From Winogradskyella sp. MH6 (GTDB lineage Bacteria > Bacteroidota > Bacteroidia > Flavobacteriales > Flavobacteriaceae), in assembly GCF_022810765.1 (NCBI RefSeq), contig NZ_CP094494.1:2728001-2792000 (forward strand): a stretch of 64,000 bases of DNA, written 5' to 3'. Positions within the stretch are counted from its first letter, which is position 1. Each line of letters opens with the position of its first letter. Position numbers and translations under genes: made by a program. A model generated the notes under the pieces. That model worked only from the letters and a program-made list of their open reading frames with translations, was not told the DNA's origin and made no database searches. Shown one piece after another: positions 26,765-35,636 of this stretch.

Positions 26765-26790
26765 AAAGCCTGCAATTTGCAGGCTTTATA
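26765..26790. terminator. bidirectional intrinsic terminator
   Basis: AAAGCCTGCAA (26765-26775) faces TTGCAGGCTTT (26777-26787). This perfect 11-bp dyad has A-rich sequence on one side and T-rich on the other. It serves both the rhomboid gene and the TlpA-like gene that converges on it. Confidence 0.85.
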
Positions 26791-26808
26791 TATCAAAAAA
26801 ACTATTTA

Positions 26809-27963
26809 TTAAGGAGTATCAAGAAGCTCTTTAATTTTAAGCGCCAAAGCCATTCCTCTTAAATTTTTTGCAACAATTTTACCTTCTTCATCTAAGATGT
26901 AAGTAGCCGGTATTCTATCAATATTGTACAATTGAGCAACCTCGTCGTTAAAATATTTTAAACTAGATACGTGGTTCCATTTTAAACCATCTTTTTCAAT
27001 AGCATCTAACCATGCTTTTTTAGGATCTTTTTGGTTTGGAGCTCCATCTAAAGATACACCAATGATCTCTAATCCTTTATCGTGGTATTGTTCATATATA
27101 TTAACCACATTAGGGTTTTCTCTTCTGCAAGGACCACACCAAGCTGCCCAAAAGTCTATTATGGTTGCTTTTCCTTTAAGATTATTTAAACTTACTGTTT
27201 TTCCATCTGGTGTTTGAGACTCAAAGTTAGGTGCTATTTTACCTACTTCTAAATGAGCTGTTTTTTCGTACGCTTTGTATAGCTCATCTAGTTTTTGCTT
27301 TACAAGTTGTCCTCGCTTAGACTCTTTTAAGTGCGTTGGAAAACTTTCGTAAATCTCTTTATATTTTATAATATCAAATGTTGGTCTACTAGATTCTAGC
27401 TGAATAAGATTTAGACTAAAATAACTGTCGTTATGATCTTGAACAAAGCTAAGCGGATAAGCCAATTGTCTTTGTCTCATATCATCCATAGCCTTTCTTA
27501 TTGAATCTCTTGTTTCTGGCGCAGGATCTTGTCCAAGTTCCTTAAATCTGGTCATAATGGCTGTACCTTCTTCTCTAAATTTTAGCATACCATTCTGAAA
27601 ATCTTCATAACTCTTGTTAGATTCAGAACCTGTAACTTTAGATTCCATAGGAATTTCTGTATTAAAGTCTATTTGTATGTTACTGTTTTCTAACATAAAG
27701 ACCATATTTCCGGGTGTTCCGTCAGCAGATAAAAAATAAACACTAGGTTCTTCAACAGCTCCTTTAATTGTGAATTTTCCGTCCATTACAACTGCAGAAT
27801 CTCTAAATACTTGTTTTCCTTTTTCATCTATTTGAGCAAGTCGCACTTTTATACCATTTTCTATGCCTTCAGCATTACCGTTTATAACATATTCTGTGTC
27901 TTTACTTTGATTACAACTTACTAATACAAACGTTAAGACAAATAAAATCAGTGTTTTTTTCAT
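26809..27963 (-). CDS. TlpA-like thiol-disulfide reductase lipoprotein with DUF4369 domain
   Basis: A 384-residue lipoprotein. MKKTLILFVLTFVLVSCNQS is a signal with Cys17 lipidated. The N-terminal half (about 25-120) is DUF4369-like (YVINGNAEGIENG, VFRDSAVVMDGKFTIKGAV). The C-terminal half is a TlpA/ResA thioredoxin domain with the redox motif WCGPC near residue 277 and the cis-Pro segment IDRIPATYILDEEG. Such proteins reduce disulfides outside the cytoplasm, often for cytochrome c maturation. The ATG at 27963 is chosen because an upstream start (28005) would put 14 residues before the signal peptide. Confidence 0.9.
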   Translation of the reverse strand: MKKTLILFVLTFVLVSCNQSKDTEYVINGNAEGIENGIKVRLAQIDEKGKQVFRDSAVVMDGKFTIKGAVEEPSVYFLSADGTPGNMVFMLENSNIQIDFNTEIPMESKVTGSESNKSYEDFQNGMLKFREEGTAIMTRFKELGQDPAPETRDSIRKAMDDMRQRQLAYPLSFVQDHNDSYFSLNLIQLESSRPTFDIIKYKEIYESFPTHLKESKRGQLVKQKLDELYKAYEKTAHLEVGKIAPNFESQTPDGKTVSLNNLKGKATIIDFWAAWCGPCRRENPNVVNIYEQYHDKGLEIIGVSLDGAPNQKDPKKAWLDAIEKDGLKWNHVSSLKYFNDEVAQLYNIDRIPATYILDEEGKIVAKNLRGMALALKIKELLDTP

Positions 27964-28085
27964 GTTTATCATTTTCAATTTTTTGATTAGCAAATATAAC
28001 AACATAGGCTAATTATTCTAAGAATAGATTGTGAATTAAATCTTAAATAGCATTCTTAAACTTTTAACAATCTCATATTTTGCAA

Positions 28086-28093
28086 TACTTTTG
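28086..28093 (+). promoter_or_regulatory. Bacteroidota -7 promoter element for mnmE
   Basis: TACTTTTG fits TAnnTTTG and ends 11 bases before the ATG at 28105. This predicts a very short leader and slightly favours the ATG at 28111 as the start. Confidence 0.5.
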
Positions 28094-28104
28094 CAACAAA
28101 GCAA

Positions 28105-29496
28105 ATGACTATGCACAACGATACTATTGTAGCTTTAGCAACACCTTCGGGTAGTGGTGCTATTGCTGTTATAAGATTATCTGGTAAAGATGCTATTGAA
28201 ATAGCCTCATCGTCTTTTAAATCTATTTCTGGTAAAAAACTAAAGAATCAAGCCACTCATACAATTCATTTAGGTCATATAGTTGATGGTTACAAGACTC
28301 TTGACGAAGTTTTAGTATCTGTGTTTAAAAATCCTAATTCATACACAGGCGAAGATGTTATTGAAGTGTCATGTCATGGATCGCTATATATTCAGCAAGA
28401 AATCATTCAATTATTCTTACGAAAGGGCTGTAGAATGGCAACGGCAGGAGAATTTACGCTTAGAGCCTTTTTGAATGGGAAATTAGATTTGAGTCAGGCC
28501 GAAGCTGTAGCTGATTTAATTAGTAGTGATAATGAAGCCTCGCACCAAATTGCGATGCAGCAAATGCGTGGAGGGTTTTCATCAGAGATTGCCAAGTTGA
28601 GAGAGGAGCTTTTAAATTTTGCGTCACTGATAGAGTTAGAACTTGACTTTGCCGAAGAAGATGTTGAGTTTGCAGACAGAACTCAATTTAAAGACCTTAT
28701 TGAGCGTATCACTTTTGTTTTGAAACGCTTAATAGATTCTTTTGCTGTTGGAAATGTGATTAAAAATGGCATTCCAGTAGCTATTGTAGGAGAACCTAAT
28801 GTTGGTAAATCTACACTTCTTAATGCGCTTTTAAACGAAGAGCGTGCTATAGTTTCTGAAATTGCTGGTACCACAAGAGATACCATTGAAGACGAAATTT
28901 CAATAGGAGGTATTGGCTTTAGATTTATAGATACAGCAGGAATAAGAGAGACCAAGGATGTGGTGGAAAGTATTGGTATAAAAAAGACCTTTGAAAAGAT
29001 TGAACAATCTCAAGTAACGATTTATCTTTTTGATGCTAGCAAAGCTATAAGCACACTCGAAGACGTAAGAATAGAGATTGAAAAGATTAGAAATAAATAT
29101 CCTCAAAAACCATTATTGGTCATAGCTAACAAAATAGACCAATTGGATGACATTCAATTGGCAAATATTAATACAACTATTGCAGATGTTTTGCTACTTT
29201 CTGCTAAAACAGGATTTGGTGTAGAGCAACTAACAAATTCGTTATTAAATCTTATAAATACAGGTGCCCTACGAAATAATGAAACCATAGTCACCAATAC
29301 ACGACATTATGATGCTCTTTTAAAGTCTTTTGAAGAAATCCAAAAAGTAAAATATGGATTAGAGACTGGATTGTCAGGAGATTTATTGGCTATAGATATA
29401 AGACAGGCCTTATATCATTTTGGTGAAATTACTGGTGAGATTACTAATGATGATCTATTGGGTAATATTTTTGCTAACTTCTGTATCGGGAAGTAA
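28105..29496 (+). CDS. mnmE: tRNA uridine-5-carboxymethylaminomethyl(34) synthesis GTPase
   Basis: The GTPase (463 aa) that with MnmG modifies the wobble uridine of certain tRNAs. The N-terminal folate-binding domain opens DTIVALATPSGSGAIAVIRL. The G domain has GEPNVGKST (G1), IAGTTRDT (G2), DTAG (G3) and ANKID (G4). The C-terminus is the family's F-C-I-G-K, with the catalytic Cys. A second in-frame ATG at 28111 (MHNDT) fits homologues and the promoter spacing better. The last 18 bases, TTCTGTATCGGGAAGTAA, coincide with the mnmE/trmE 3'-end site used by Salmonella genomic island 1. Here an island begins immediately downstream. Confidence 0.96.
   Translation: MTMHNDTIVALATPSGSGAIAVIRLSGKDAIEIASSSFKSISGKKLKNQATHTIHLGHIVDGYKTLDEVLVSVFKNPNSYTGEDVIEVSCHGSLYIQQEIIQLFLRKGCRMATAGEFTLRAFLNGKLDLSQAEAVADLISSDNEASHQIAMQQMRGGFSSEIAKLREELLNFASLIELELDFAEEDVEFADRTQFKDLIERITFVLKRLIDSFAVGNVIKNGIPVAIVGEPNVGKSTLLNALLNEERAIVSEIAGTTRDTIEDEISIGGIGFRFIDTAGIRETKDVVESIGIKKTFEKIEQSQVTIYLFDASKAISTLEDVRIEIEKIRNKYPQKPLLVIANKIDQLDDIQLANINTTIADVLLLSAKTGFGVEQLTNSLLNLINTGALRNNETIVTNTRHYDALLKSFEEIQKVKYGLETGLSGDLLAIDIRQALYHFGEITGEITNDDLLGNIFANFCIGK
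29479..29496 (+). other. candidate attL overlapping the mnmE stop
   Basis: TTCTGTATCGGGAAGTAA, encoding F-C-I-G-K-stop. The right-hand counterpart at 61087-61104 shares 13 of 18 positions, including an unbroken TGTATCGG. The sequence is close to the published SGI1 site in trmE. Confidence 0.5.
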
Positions 29497-29590
29497 CTTG
29501 CTTTCTTTTGTTTGTTAATGTGTTGATTTTATTGACTTTATGAGTTTTTATCTTCTCTTTTTTGTTGCTTTTTTGCTCTTTTTTAACTAA

Positions 29591-29644
29591 ATTTGTTGTA
29601 TATCTGTTGCCTTAAATATGGATTTGTTGCCCAAATCTGTTGGC
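29591..29644 (+). repeat. four iterated ATYTGTTGCC boxes, candidate integrase arm sites
   Basis: ATTTGTTGTA (29591), ATCTGTTGCC (29602), ATTTGTTGCC (29622) and ATCTGTTGGC (29635), all in one orientation, between mnmE and the first island gene. A fifth copy is at 61039-61048 near the other end. Short direct repeats of this size beside an integrase gene look like arm-type binding sites. Confidence 0.6.
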
Positions 29645-29713
29645 TAAAAGATTGGCGAAATGATGCGCCATATTGCCCCACGTTGCACCATAACGCTACA
29701 TAAAGCACCATTT

Positions 29714-30079
29714 ATGAGCAGTAATTTATACATCCCAAAAACCTGTAAGCATTGTGGTAATGCCTTTACAGCACGCACAACAGTAACTAAATACTGTGGT
29801 GATACTTGCGCTAAAAAAGCCTATAAGGCGCGTAAGCGTAAAGAAAAAGTACAAGCTACTCTTACAATGGATATACAGCAGCAAAAAGAAGCTGTCCAAA
29901 TTCCAAACCTCAACACGGTAAATAATAAAGATTTTTTAAGCGTGACAGAAGCTTCACAATTGATTGGTGTAAGTAGATGGACCATTCAAAGAATGATTCA
30001 ACAAGGACGTTTAAAAGCAGTCCCTTTTGGAAGAAAACGTATTGTAGCCAGATGGCAAATAGAAAACCTCTTTAATTAG
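29714..30079 (+). CDS. zinc-ribbon plus excisionase-type helix-turn-helix protein
   Basis: A 121-residue protein. The N-terminus has CKHCGNAF ... KYCGDTCAKKAYKARKRK, four Cys in a zinc-ribbon pattern with a basic tail. Residues about 70-121 are a MerR/Xis-type HTH: FLSVTEASQLIGVSRWTIQR, MIQQGRLKAVPFGRKR, then a terminal W-Q-I-E-N-L-F. This domain (HTH_17) is common in excisionases and island regulators. Being directly before the integrase, it could steer excision. A start at 29660 would add 18 residues; MSSNLYIPK at 29714 fits better. Confidence 0.8.
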   Translation: MSSNLYIPKTCKHCGNAFTARTTVTKYCGDTCAKKAYKARKRKEKVQATLTMDIQQQKEAVQIPNLNTVNNKDFLSVTEASQLIGVSRWTIQRMIQQGRLKAVPFGRKRIVARWQIENLFN

Positions 30080-30085
30080 CATCCT

Positions 30086-31180
30086 ATGAAAGTAACATTA
30101 AGACAACGCAAAAAGAATGATAAAATAAGTCTGTATTTAGATTACTATCATAAAGGAAAACGCAAAACCGAGTATTTGCGATTATACCTTACACCTAATC
30201 CTAAAACTAAAACCGAAAGAGAGGTTAACAAGAAAACCAAGCAATTAGCGGAAACCATTTGCGCACAACGTCAAATAGAAATACAAAATGGTATTTATGG
30301 CTTTCAGGATATTGAGAAATTAAAAGGAAGCTTTATTACTTATGTTACAGCTTTAGCTGAAAAGAAAAACACCAGCTCTGGCAACTATGGGAATTGGAAC
30401 AGTATGCTAAAACATTTAAAAACCTTTTGTCCTACGGATGTAAGCTTTCAAGATTTGGATAAATCATTTGTAGAGCGTTTCAAAGAGTATTTGGACAAAG
30501 ATGCTATGGCAAGAGCAGGTAAAAAACTGTCTCAAAACTCTAAATATTCATACTATGGTAAGTTTTGCGCAGCTTTAAAGCAAGCGGTAAAGGATGGTAT
30601 TTTAAAAGTCAATCCTGCTAATGGTGTAGATTATTTCAAACAAGGAGAACCTCAACGAGAGTTTTTAACGCTTGATGAATTACAGAAGGCAGTTAACACA
30701 GAATGTGAATTACCATTATTAAAAAATGCTTTTATATTTTCAGCACTTACAGGATTGCGTTGGTCAGATATTGAAAAATTGTTGTGGTCAGAAATCCAAC
30801 ACTCTAAAGAAATGGGTTATTACATACGCTTTAGACAAAAGAAAACCAAAGGTGCTGAAACTTTACCAATTTCAGAACAAGCAAGAGAATTATTAGGGGA
30901 CGCGGGAAAACCCGAAGCAAAAGTTTTTGAAGGCTTACATTATAGTGCCTGGTCAAACCTTAAATTGCAACAATGGATGTTAAAAGCAGGCATTACAAAA
31001 GATATAACCTTTCATTGTGCGCGTCATACCTATGCCACTTTACAGTTAACTTTGGGTACGGATATTTACACAGTATCAAAATTATTAGGACATAAAGAGT
31101 TGAGAACAACACAGATTTATGCCAAAGTAATTGATGATAAAAAGAAAGAAGCCGCTAACCGTATTCAATTGGATTTATAA
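30086..31180 (+). CDS. int: tyrosine-type site-specific integrase
   Basis: A 364-residue recombinase with the Bacteroidota layout: an N-terminal arm-binding region (about 1-75), a SAM-like core-binding domain (about 100-185, Phage_int_SAM_5 type) and a catalytic domain. The active-site residues are visible: Arg225 in TGLRWSD, His310 and Arg313 in HCARHTY, His336 in LLGHKEL and the nucleophile Tyr345 in TQIYAKV. It should integrate and excise the island. It starts six bases after the zinc-ribbon/HTH gene and its stop overlaps the next ATG by one base. Confidence 0.95.
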   Translation: MKVTLRQRKKNDKISLYLDYYHKGKRKTEYLRLYLTPNPKTKTEREVNKKTKQLAETICAQRQIEIQNGIYGFQDIEKLKGSFITYVTALAEKKNTSSGNYGNWNSMLKHLKTFCPTDVSFQDLDKSFVERFKEYLDKDAMARAGKKLSQNSKYSYYGKFCAALKQAVKDGILKVNPANGVDYFKQGEPQREFLTLDELQKAVNTECELPLLKNAFIFSALTGLRWSDIEKLLWSEIQHSKEMGYYIRFRQKKTKGAETLPISEQARELLGDAGKPEAKVFEGLHYSAWSNLKLQQWMLKAGITKDITFHCARHTYATLQLTLGTDIYTVSKLLGHKELRTTQIYAKVIDDKKKEAANRIQLDL

Positions 31181-32127
31181 TGAAAGGAAATGTGTTTGCA
31201 AGTTTGGTGTCGATTACCAACGGATTACATAGAGACGATAGATCAGAACGAGAATTTAACATTCTGAACTCTGAATTAAATGAAACACCAAAAGCTGATA
31301 ATGCGGTTTTTAAAGTAAACTTTAAAAGACCTTTAAACAGTAAAAAAGAATATTACTTTAAGCTGATTTCAAATGACACTGAAACTGAATTAGCAGCATT
31401 AAAATCCCAATTCCCAAAAGATGCTACGGAACCCGAAAACAAGTATAACTATACCGTACAATTTAATAAGTTCAATAAGTACTTAAAGGATATTGCCACC
31501 TACATTAAAAAGCAGTCTATAAGTAACGATTTAGGCAATGATGCCGATTATATCATCAATTACTTAAAAGCATCGGCAATTCGCCTGTACATCGAATTAC
31601 AAGAGCAATACGGACAATTTTCAGATACTGGGTTATTCTCAATTCAAGAAATAGCAGAAAAGTATTTTAATGATACTGATTTTGATACTTCAGTATTTGT
31701 AAAATTAGAAGCAGATAAAAAAGAGGTAGTTAAAAAGCCATCTAAACCGAAAAATAAGCCTAAAACCTCATTTGGATATTTAAAAGATGATTCCGAATGG
31801 TTGTCTAAAATATTGAGCAGGCTTCAATTAAGTATTGATTTACTTGATGCAAAAACAGATGTTAAAGACTTACATAATTTATTAGTGGCTAAAGATTTTA
31901 AAGGTTTTCAAAAGAAAATCTATATAGATTGCAAAACAACCGAGTTTAAATATGTTATTAAACGGTTGCAGCCTCATTTCAAAAATATGACACCCACTTT
32001 AATTGAATCTACAGGTTTATTTTATACAAAATTGGGTAAACCATTGACAGCTCAAAATCTTTATACCAAAAGTAAAGCACCTCTAAAAAAGGAAATCATT
32101 GATAATATCTTCAAACAAATACTATAA
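31180..32127 (+). CDS. island hypothetical protein coupled to the integrase
   Basis: A 315-residue soluble protein that I cannot name securely. It has a charged N-terminal half, a Lys/Pro-rich linker (KKPSKPKNKPKTS, about 188-200), and a C-terminal helical domain ending TLIESTGLFYTKLGKPLTAQ near residue 295. Proteins with this ending travel with integrases in Bacteroidota islands. The start overlaps the integrase stop (TAATG) and a terminator follows, so the first three island genes form one unit. Confidence 0.75.
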   Translation: MKGNVFASLVSITNGLHRDDRSEREFNILNSELNETPKADNAVFKVNFKRPLNSKKEYYFKLISNDTETELAALKSQFPKDATEPENKYNYTVQFNKFNKYLKDIATYIKKQSISNDLGNDADYIINYLKASAIRLYIELQEQYGQFSDTGLFSIQEIAEKYFNDTDFDTSVFVKLEADKKEVVKKPSKPKNKPKTSFGYLKDDSEWLSKILSRLQLSIDLLDAKTDVKDLHNLLVAKDFKGFQKKIYIDCKTTEFKYVIKRLQPHFKNMTPTLIESTGLFYTKLGKPLTAQNLYTKSKAPLKKEIIDNIFKQIL

Positions 32128-32130
32128 AAA

Positions 32131-32163
32131 ACAATGAGATTATTTAGAAATCTCATTGTATTC
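32131..32163 (+). terminator. terminator after the integrase unit
   Basis: ACAATGAGATT (32131-32141) pairs perfectly with AATCTCATTGT (32149-32159) around a seven-base loop. The T-run after it is weak, so it may also act as a 3' stabiliser. Confidence 0.65.
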
Positions 32164-32221
32164 TCACACTCATATAAAACTCTCATTCTTTAAAAATCAT
32201 TGTTTTTAAACCTTTGTCCTG

Positions 32222-32257
32222 TTCTTGAAAACCAAGAATGACATTTGGCCAGATGTC
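32222..32257 (+). promoter_or_regulatory. two adjacent dyads upstream of the HTH pair
   Basis: TTCTTG (32222-32227) / CAAGAA (32233-32238), directly followed by the near-perfect palindrome GACATTTGGCCAGATGTC (32240-32257; one mismatched pair). They lie 27-62 bases before the ATG at 32284, where an operator would be. The cognate protein may be one of the two HTH proteins downstream. Confidence 0.5.
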
Positions 32258-32283
32258 CATTTCTATTTTAAAATTAATTAGTT

Positions 32284-32583
32284 ATGGACGAAATATTAGA
32301 ACGTCTTAAAATTATCGAAGCACACGTTTTAGACAGAAACATTATTGTTAAAAACGTATTGAGCTTTAACGAAGCCTGTAAATTTTTGGAATTGTCACAA
32401 TCCCATTTATACAAGCTTACGAGTACTGGAACCATTCCGCATTACAAACCGAATGGTAAGAAAATTTATTTCAACAGAGTTGAACTGGAGCAATGGTTAT
32501 TAACTAACCGTGTTGATTCACAAGATGAAATCGAACAGCAAGCTGCCGATTACTTAATTAAGAAAGGAGCGGTGAAGTTATGA
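32284..32583 (+). CDS. helix-turn-helix (excisionase-like) protein 1
   Basis: A 99-residue DNA-binding protein. After a short N-terminal helix comes VLSFNEACKFLELSQSHLYK, then LTSTGTIPHYKPNGKKIYFN and VELEQWLLTNR. This is the HTH_17/MerR-like winged helix of excisionases and plasmid or island regulators. It overlaps the next gene by four bases. Likely role: control of excision or of the downstream replication-like genes. Confidence 0.82.
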   Translation: MDEILERLKIIEAHVLDRNIIVKNVLSFNEACKFLELSQSHLYKLTSTGTIPHYKPNGKKIYFNRVELEQWLLTNRVDSQDEIEQQAADYLIKKGAVKL

Positions 32584-32876
32584 CTGAAATAATCGATTTA
32601 CTCTTGGCACTCTCACAAGAAATAAAGGACTTAAAAGCACGTATCGAGTTGTTACGACATTCGAGAGCAGAAGTACTAAAAGATAAGTGGATAGACAACC
32701 AAGACGTATTGCAGACCTTACACATCAGTAAGCGAACCTTACAGACCTTTAGAGACAACGGAACACTACCTTATAGCAAGGTAAAGGGTAAGTTTTATTA
32801 CAAGGTTTCCGATGTGGAGCAATTGCTTCAAGATAACTACTACAACCATAATTTCAAACGAGATGGAAGTAAGTAG
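32580..32876 (+). CDS. helix-turn-helix (excisionase-like) protein 2
   Basis: A 98-residue protein with an N-terminal amphipathic helix (LLLALSQEIKDLKARIELLR) that may mediate dimerisation. The HTH follows: KWIDNQDVLQTLHISKRTLQ, then TFRDNGTLPYSKVKGKFYY. This two-part layout is recurrent in Bacteroidota islands just before VirE-N/DUF3987 genes. It overlaps both neighbours. Confidence 0.82.
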   Translation: MTEIIDLLLALSQEIKDLKARIELLRHSRAEVLKDKWIDNQDVLQTLHISKRTLQTFRDNGTLPYSKVKGKFYYKVSDVEQLLQDNYYNHNFKRDGSK

Positions 32877-33771
32877 AGAGGCAATTTTAGACAAAACACA
32901 TTACGGCTTAAAAATTTATGCCTACGTGTTAAGACAGTATTATCCTGAAACAACAGTCCTTTCTGTAAAAGGAAGGGACTGCGGGATAACCCGAAACCCT
33001 TTTAATGGTGGTAACGAAACCTTACGGATTCATATTGATGGTGTAATAGCAACACATCGAGACACAGAGCTAAAGACCTTTAACGGTGATGTATTTGATT
33101 TTGCACAATACCATTTTAGAATTACCGATGAAGAAGAATTGTTGCTCAAGATTAACCAAGAATTACATCTCAATTTAGAAGTCAAGGAAAAAAGCGAATT
33201 AGATTGGTTGAATGGTCCAGACGATACCTGGTATGCTTACTGTAGCTTTTTCAAAGCCCCAGTTCGCAATGTGTTTCCTGCGGAAACTATGCGGTTACAT
33301 CAAGTATTTGCATTAATCACAAGTGATAAATACAAAAGAATTACTGAAGATTTAAGAGCAATAACCGATGTAAAAGAAGCACGTAAATTCAAAGCGAATC
33401 GCTTTGATTACGTCACCTTTTCAGGAACGTTTGAAAAGCGAAATGATAGTAATTTGTTACAGCATTCCAATCTATTAACTATTGATTTTGACCATTTAGA
33501 TAATCTTCAAGAGTTAAAAAAGCAATTACTAAACGATGAATACTTTGAAACCGAAATGCTATTTACATCACCATCTGGAGATGGACTAAAATGGATTATC
33601 AGAATTGATGTTTCAGAAGTAACACATTCAGAGTATTTCACCGCAGTAGCCAATTACATTAAGCATACCTATAATATTGAGGTTGACCAGTCAGGTAAAG
33701 ACGTTTCCAGAGCGTGTTTTTTACCATACGACCCAACAGCCTTTTTACATAAAAGACACCAAGCATTATGA
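32863..33771 (+). CDS. BT4734/BF3469-type protein with VirE N-terminal-like domain
   Basis: A 302-residue protein. The first third includes YPETTVLSVKGRDCGITRNP and KTFNGDVFDFAQYHF. The second part has NLLTIDFDHLDNL and the conserved MLFTSPSGDGLKWIIRID, followed by DQSGKDVSRACFLPYDP. These are the marks of the VirE_N/BT4734 family, related to archaeo-eukaryotic primases. It is always near a DUF3987 gene, so the pair probably acts as a primase-helicase for island replication. An upstream in-frame start at 32812 lies deep in the previous gene; 32863 (MEVSREAILD) is preferred. Confidence 0.82.
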   Translation: MEVSREAILDKTHYGLKIYAYVLRQYYPETTVLSVKGRDCGITRNPFNGGNETLRIHIDGVIATHRDTELKTFNGDVFDFAQYHFRITDEEELLLKINQELHLNLEVKEKSELDWLNGPDDTWYAYCSFFKAPVRNVFPAETMRLHQVFALITSDKYKRITEDLRAITDVKEARKFKANRFDYVTFSGTFEKRNDSNLLQHSNLLTIDFDHLDNLQELKKQLLNDEYFETEMLFTSPSGDGLKWIIRIDVSEVTHSEYFTAVANYIKHTYNIEVDQSGKDVSRACFLPYDPTAFLHKRHQAL

Positions 33772-35522
33772 CCAAAATATTTAATCCAAAAGAATGGTTG
33801 GAAGTTCCAGAAGAGCAACCGCAACCAACAAGCAACAACGCAACAACATTTGTTGTTGCTGTTGCTGATAACGACATTGAAACCTACATTTCTACAATTG
33901 AGCAATCAGGTATAGACATCACAGGAAATTATGCCACTTGGAGAGATTTAGGATTTTCTTTGGCTGAAGAATATGGAGAGACAGGAAGAGATTATTTCCA
34001 CAGAATAAGTAAAAACTATGTAGGTTATGATTCAAAAGAATGTGACGAACAATTTAACAAATGCCTAAATGCAAAAGGTCACGGCATTACCATTGCAACG
34101 TTTTACCATTATGCACATCAGGCAGGTATAAAACCGATGAAGCAACAAAACAACAACGAGATTGTAACAAATGTAGCAACTGTTGTTGATGTACCAGAGC
34201 AAGCAATGCCAACAATACCGGATGAGGTATTTAATAGCTTACCGCAGTTTTTACAACAAGTTGTAAATCCTGCGAGCAGTCAAGAGGAAAAAGACATTTT
34301 GTTATTGGGAGCTTTAACCGCTTTTAGTGCCTGTTTTCCTAAACTCTTTGGTATTTACGACCAACGTAAAGTCTTTGCCAATTTATATCTTTTTGTTACT
34401 GCACCTGCATCTGCAGGTAAAGGCAGGCTTAACCAAATTAAAAATTTGGTAGATCCTGTACACAAGTTAAAGCGTGAACAAGCTAAAGTGCTAAAGCAAC
34501 AATTTAATACAGAAATGGCAACCTATAATATGAACAAGGGTAAAGATGAAAACTTGGAAAAACCAGGTAAACCACCCGAAAGGATGTTGTTCATTCCTGC
34601 TAATAATAGTGTTACGGGTGTCTATCAATTAATTTCTGATAATGAAGGCAAAGGACTGATTTTTGAAACTGAAGGAGACACATTAGCACAAGCTTTTAAA
34701 AGCGATTACGGTAATTATAGCGATGGTTTTCGTAAAGCCTTCCATCACGAAACCATTAGTTATTATCGTAGAACCGACAGAGAATATGTGGATATTGAAA
34801 AACCGTGTTTATCTACTGTATTATCAGGAACACCCAAGCAAGTAGCTACATTAATCCCGAATGCCGAAAATGGTTTGTTTAGTCGTTTTATGTTTTATTA
34901 TATGAATATAAAACCTACTTGGAAAAACGTGTTTTCAAGTAATAATAATGTTGGGTTAGATGATTATTACTCACAATTAGGAAAGGTATTTTTGGACTTG
35001 TATAAAACCCTCAAAAACAATCCCGAAATTGAAATAAGGTTAACTACACCTCAACAACAGCAATTCAATACGTTTTTTGAATCCTTACAGACTAAATACA
35101 TCAACTTACAACCCGAAGAGTATATTGCAACCATAAGGCGATTAGGCTTAATTGCATTTCGGCTAATGATGCTATTCACAGCATTTCGCATTATGGAAGA
35201 TGGTGATGTGAATCAAGTAAAAGAATGTGAGGATGTCGATTTCAAAAATGCGCTAACTATCATTTCTATTTTAGTAAAGCACAGTAGTAAAGTGTTCAAT
35301 GATTTACCAATAGAACAAAAAGCGGTAAAACGCTTAAACAGAAAGGAAAGGTTTTTAGAAAGCTTGCCAAAACAATTCAGTAGGCAAGAGTATTTAGATT
35401 TAGCCACCAAACAAAACATCCCACATAAAACGGCAGAAGGCTACATTACCAAATTTGTAGAAGCAGGATTAATACATAGAGAAGCACATAATAGCTATTC
35501 AAATCCTGCAAAATCATTATAA
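33768..35522 (+). CDS. DUF3987 (primase/helicase-like) protein with PriCT-like N-terminus
   Basis: A 584-residue protein. Residues about 35-110 (IDITGNYATWRDLGFSLAEE, then CDEQFNKCL) look like a primase C-terminal-type helical domain. The DUF3987 ATPase follows with LYLFVTAPASAGKGRLNQIK, a degenerate P-loop, and FETEGDTLAQAFKSDYG, a Walker B-like region. A winged helix (LPKQFSRQEYLDLATKQNIP) closes it. It overlaps the VirE-N gene by four bases and presumably unwinds or replicates island DNA with it. Confidence 0.82.
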   Translation: MTKIFNPKEWLEVPEEQPQPTSNNATTFVVAVADNDIETYISTIEQSGIDITGNYATWRDLGFSLAEEYGETGRDYFHRISKNYVGYDSKECDEQFNKCLNAKGHGITIATFYHYAHQAGIKPMKQQNNNEIVTNVATVVDVPEQAMPTIPDEVFNSLPQFLQQVVNPASSQEEKDILLLGALTAFSACFPKLFGIYDQRKVFANLYLFVTAPASAGKGRLNQIKNLVDPVHKLKREQAKVLKQQFNTEMATYNMNKGKDENLEKPGKPPERMLFIPANNSVTGVYQLISDNEGKGLIFETEGDTLAQAFKSDYGNYSDGFRKAFHHETISYYRRTDREYVDIEKPCLSTVLSGTPKQVATLIPNAENGLFSRFMFYYMNIKPTWKNVFSSNNNVGLDDYYSQLGKVFLDLYKTLKNNPEIEIRLTTPQQQQFNTFFESLQTKYINLQPEEYIATIRRLGLIAFRLMMLFTAFRIMEDGDVNQVKECEDVDFKNALTIISILVKHSSKVFNDLPIEQKAVKRLNRKERFLESLPKQFSRQEYLDLATKQNIPHKTAEGYITKFVEAGLIHREAHNSYSNPAKSL

Positions 35523-35530
35523 GGAAATTG

Positions 35531-35562
35531 AGGAAACAAAGGAATTTGCGTATGTGTTTCCT
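35531..35562 (+). other. stem-loop after the DUF3987 gene
   Basis: AGGAAACA (35531-35538) pairs with TGTTTCCT (35555-35562) around a 16-base loop, directly after the stop at 35522. There is no proper T-tract, so termination would be weak. Confidence 0.4.
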
Positions 35563-35636
35563 TAAATCCTTAACTTCCTCACTTTCTGTTAATAACTGTT
35601 TATATCTTTTTGTTTTCCTTTAGCTTCCTTTTCTTA

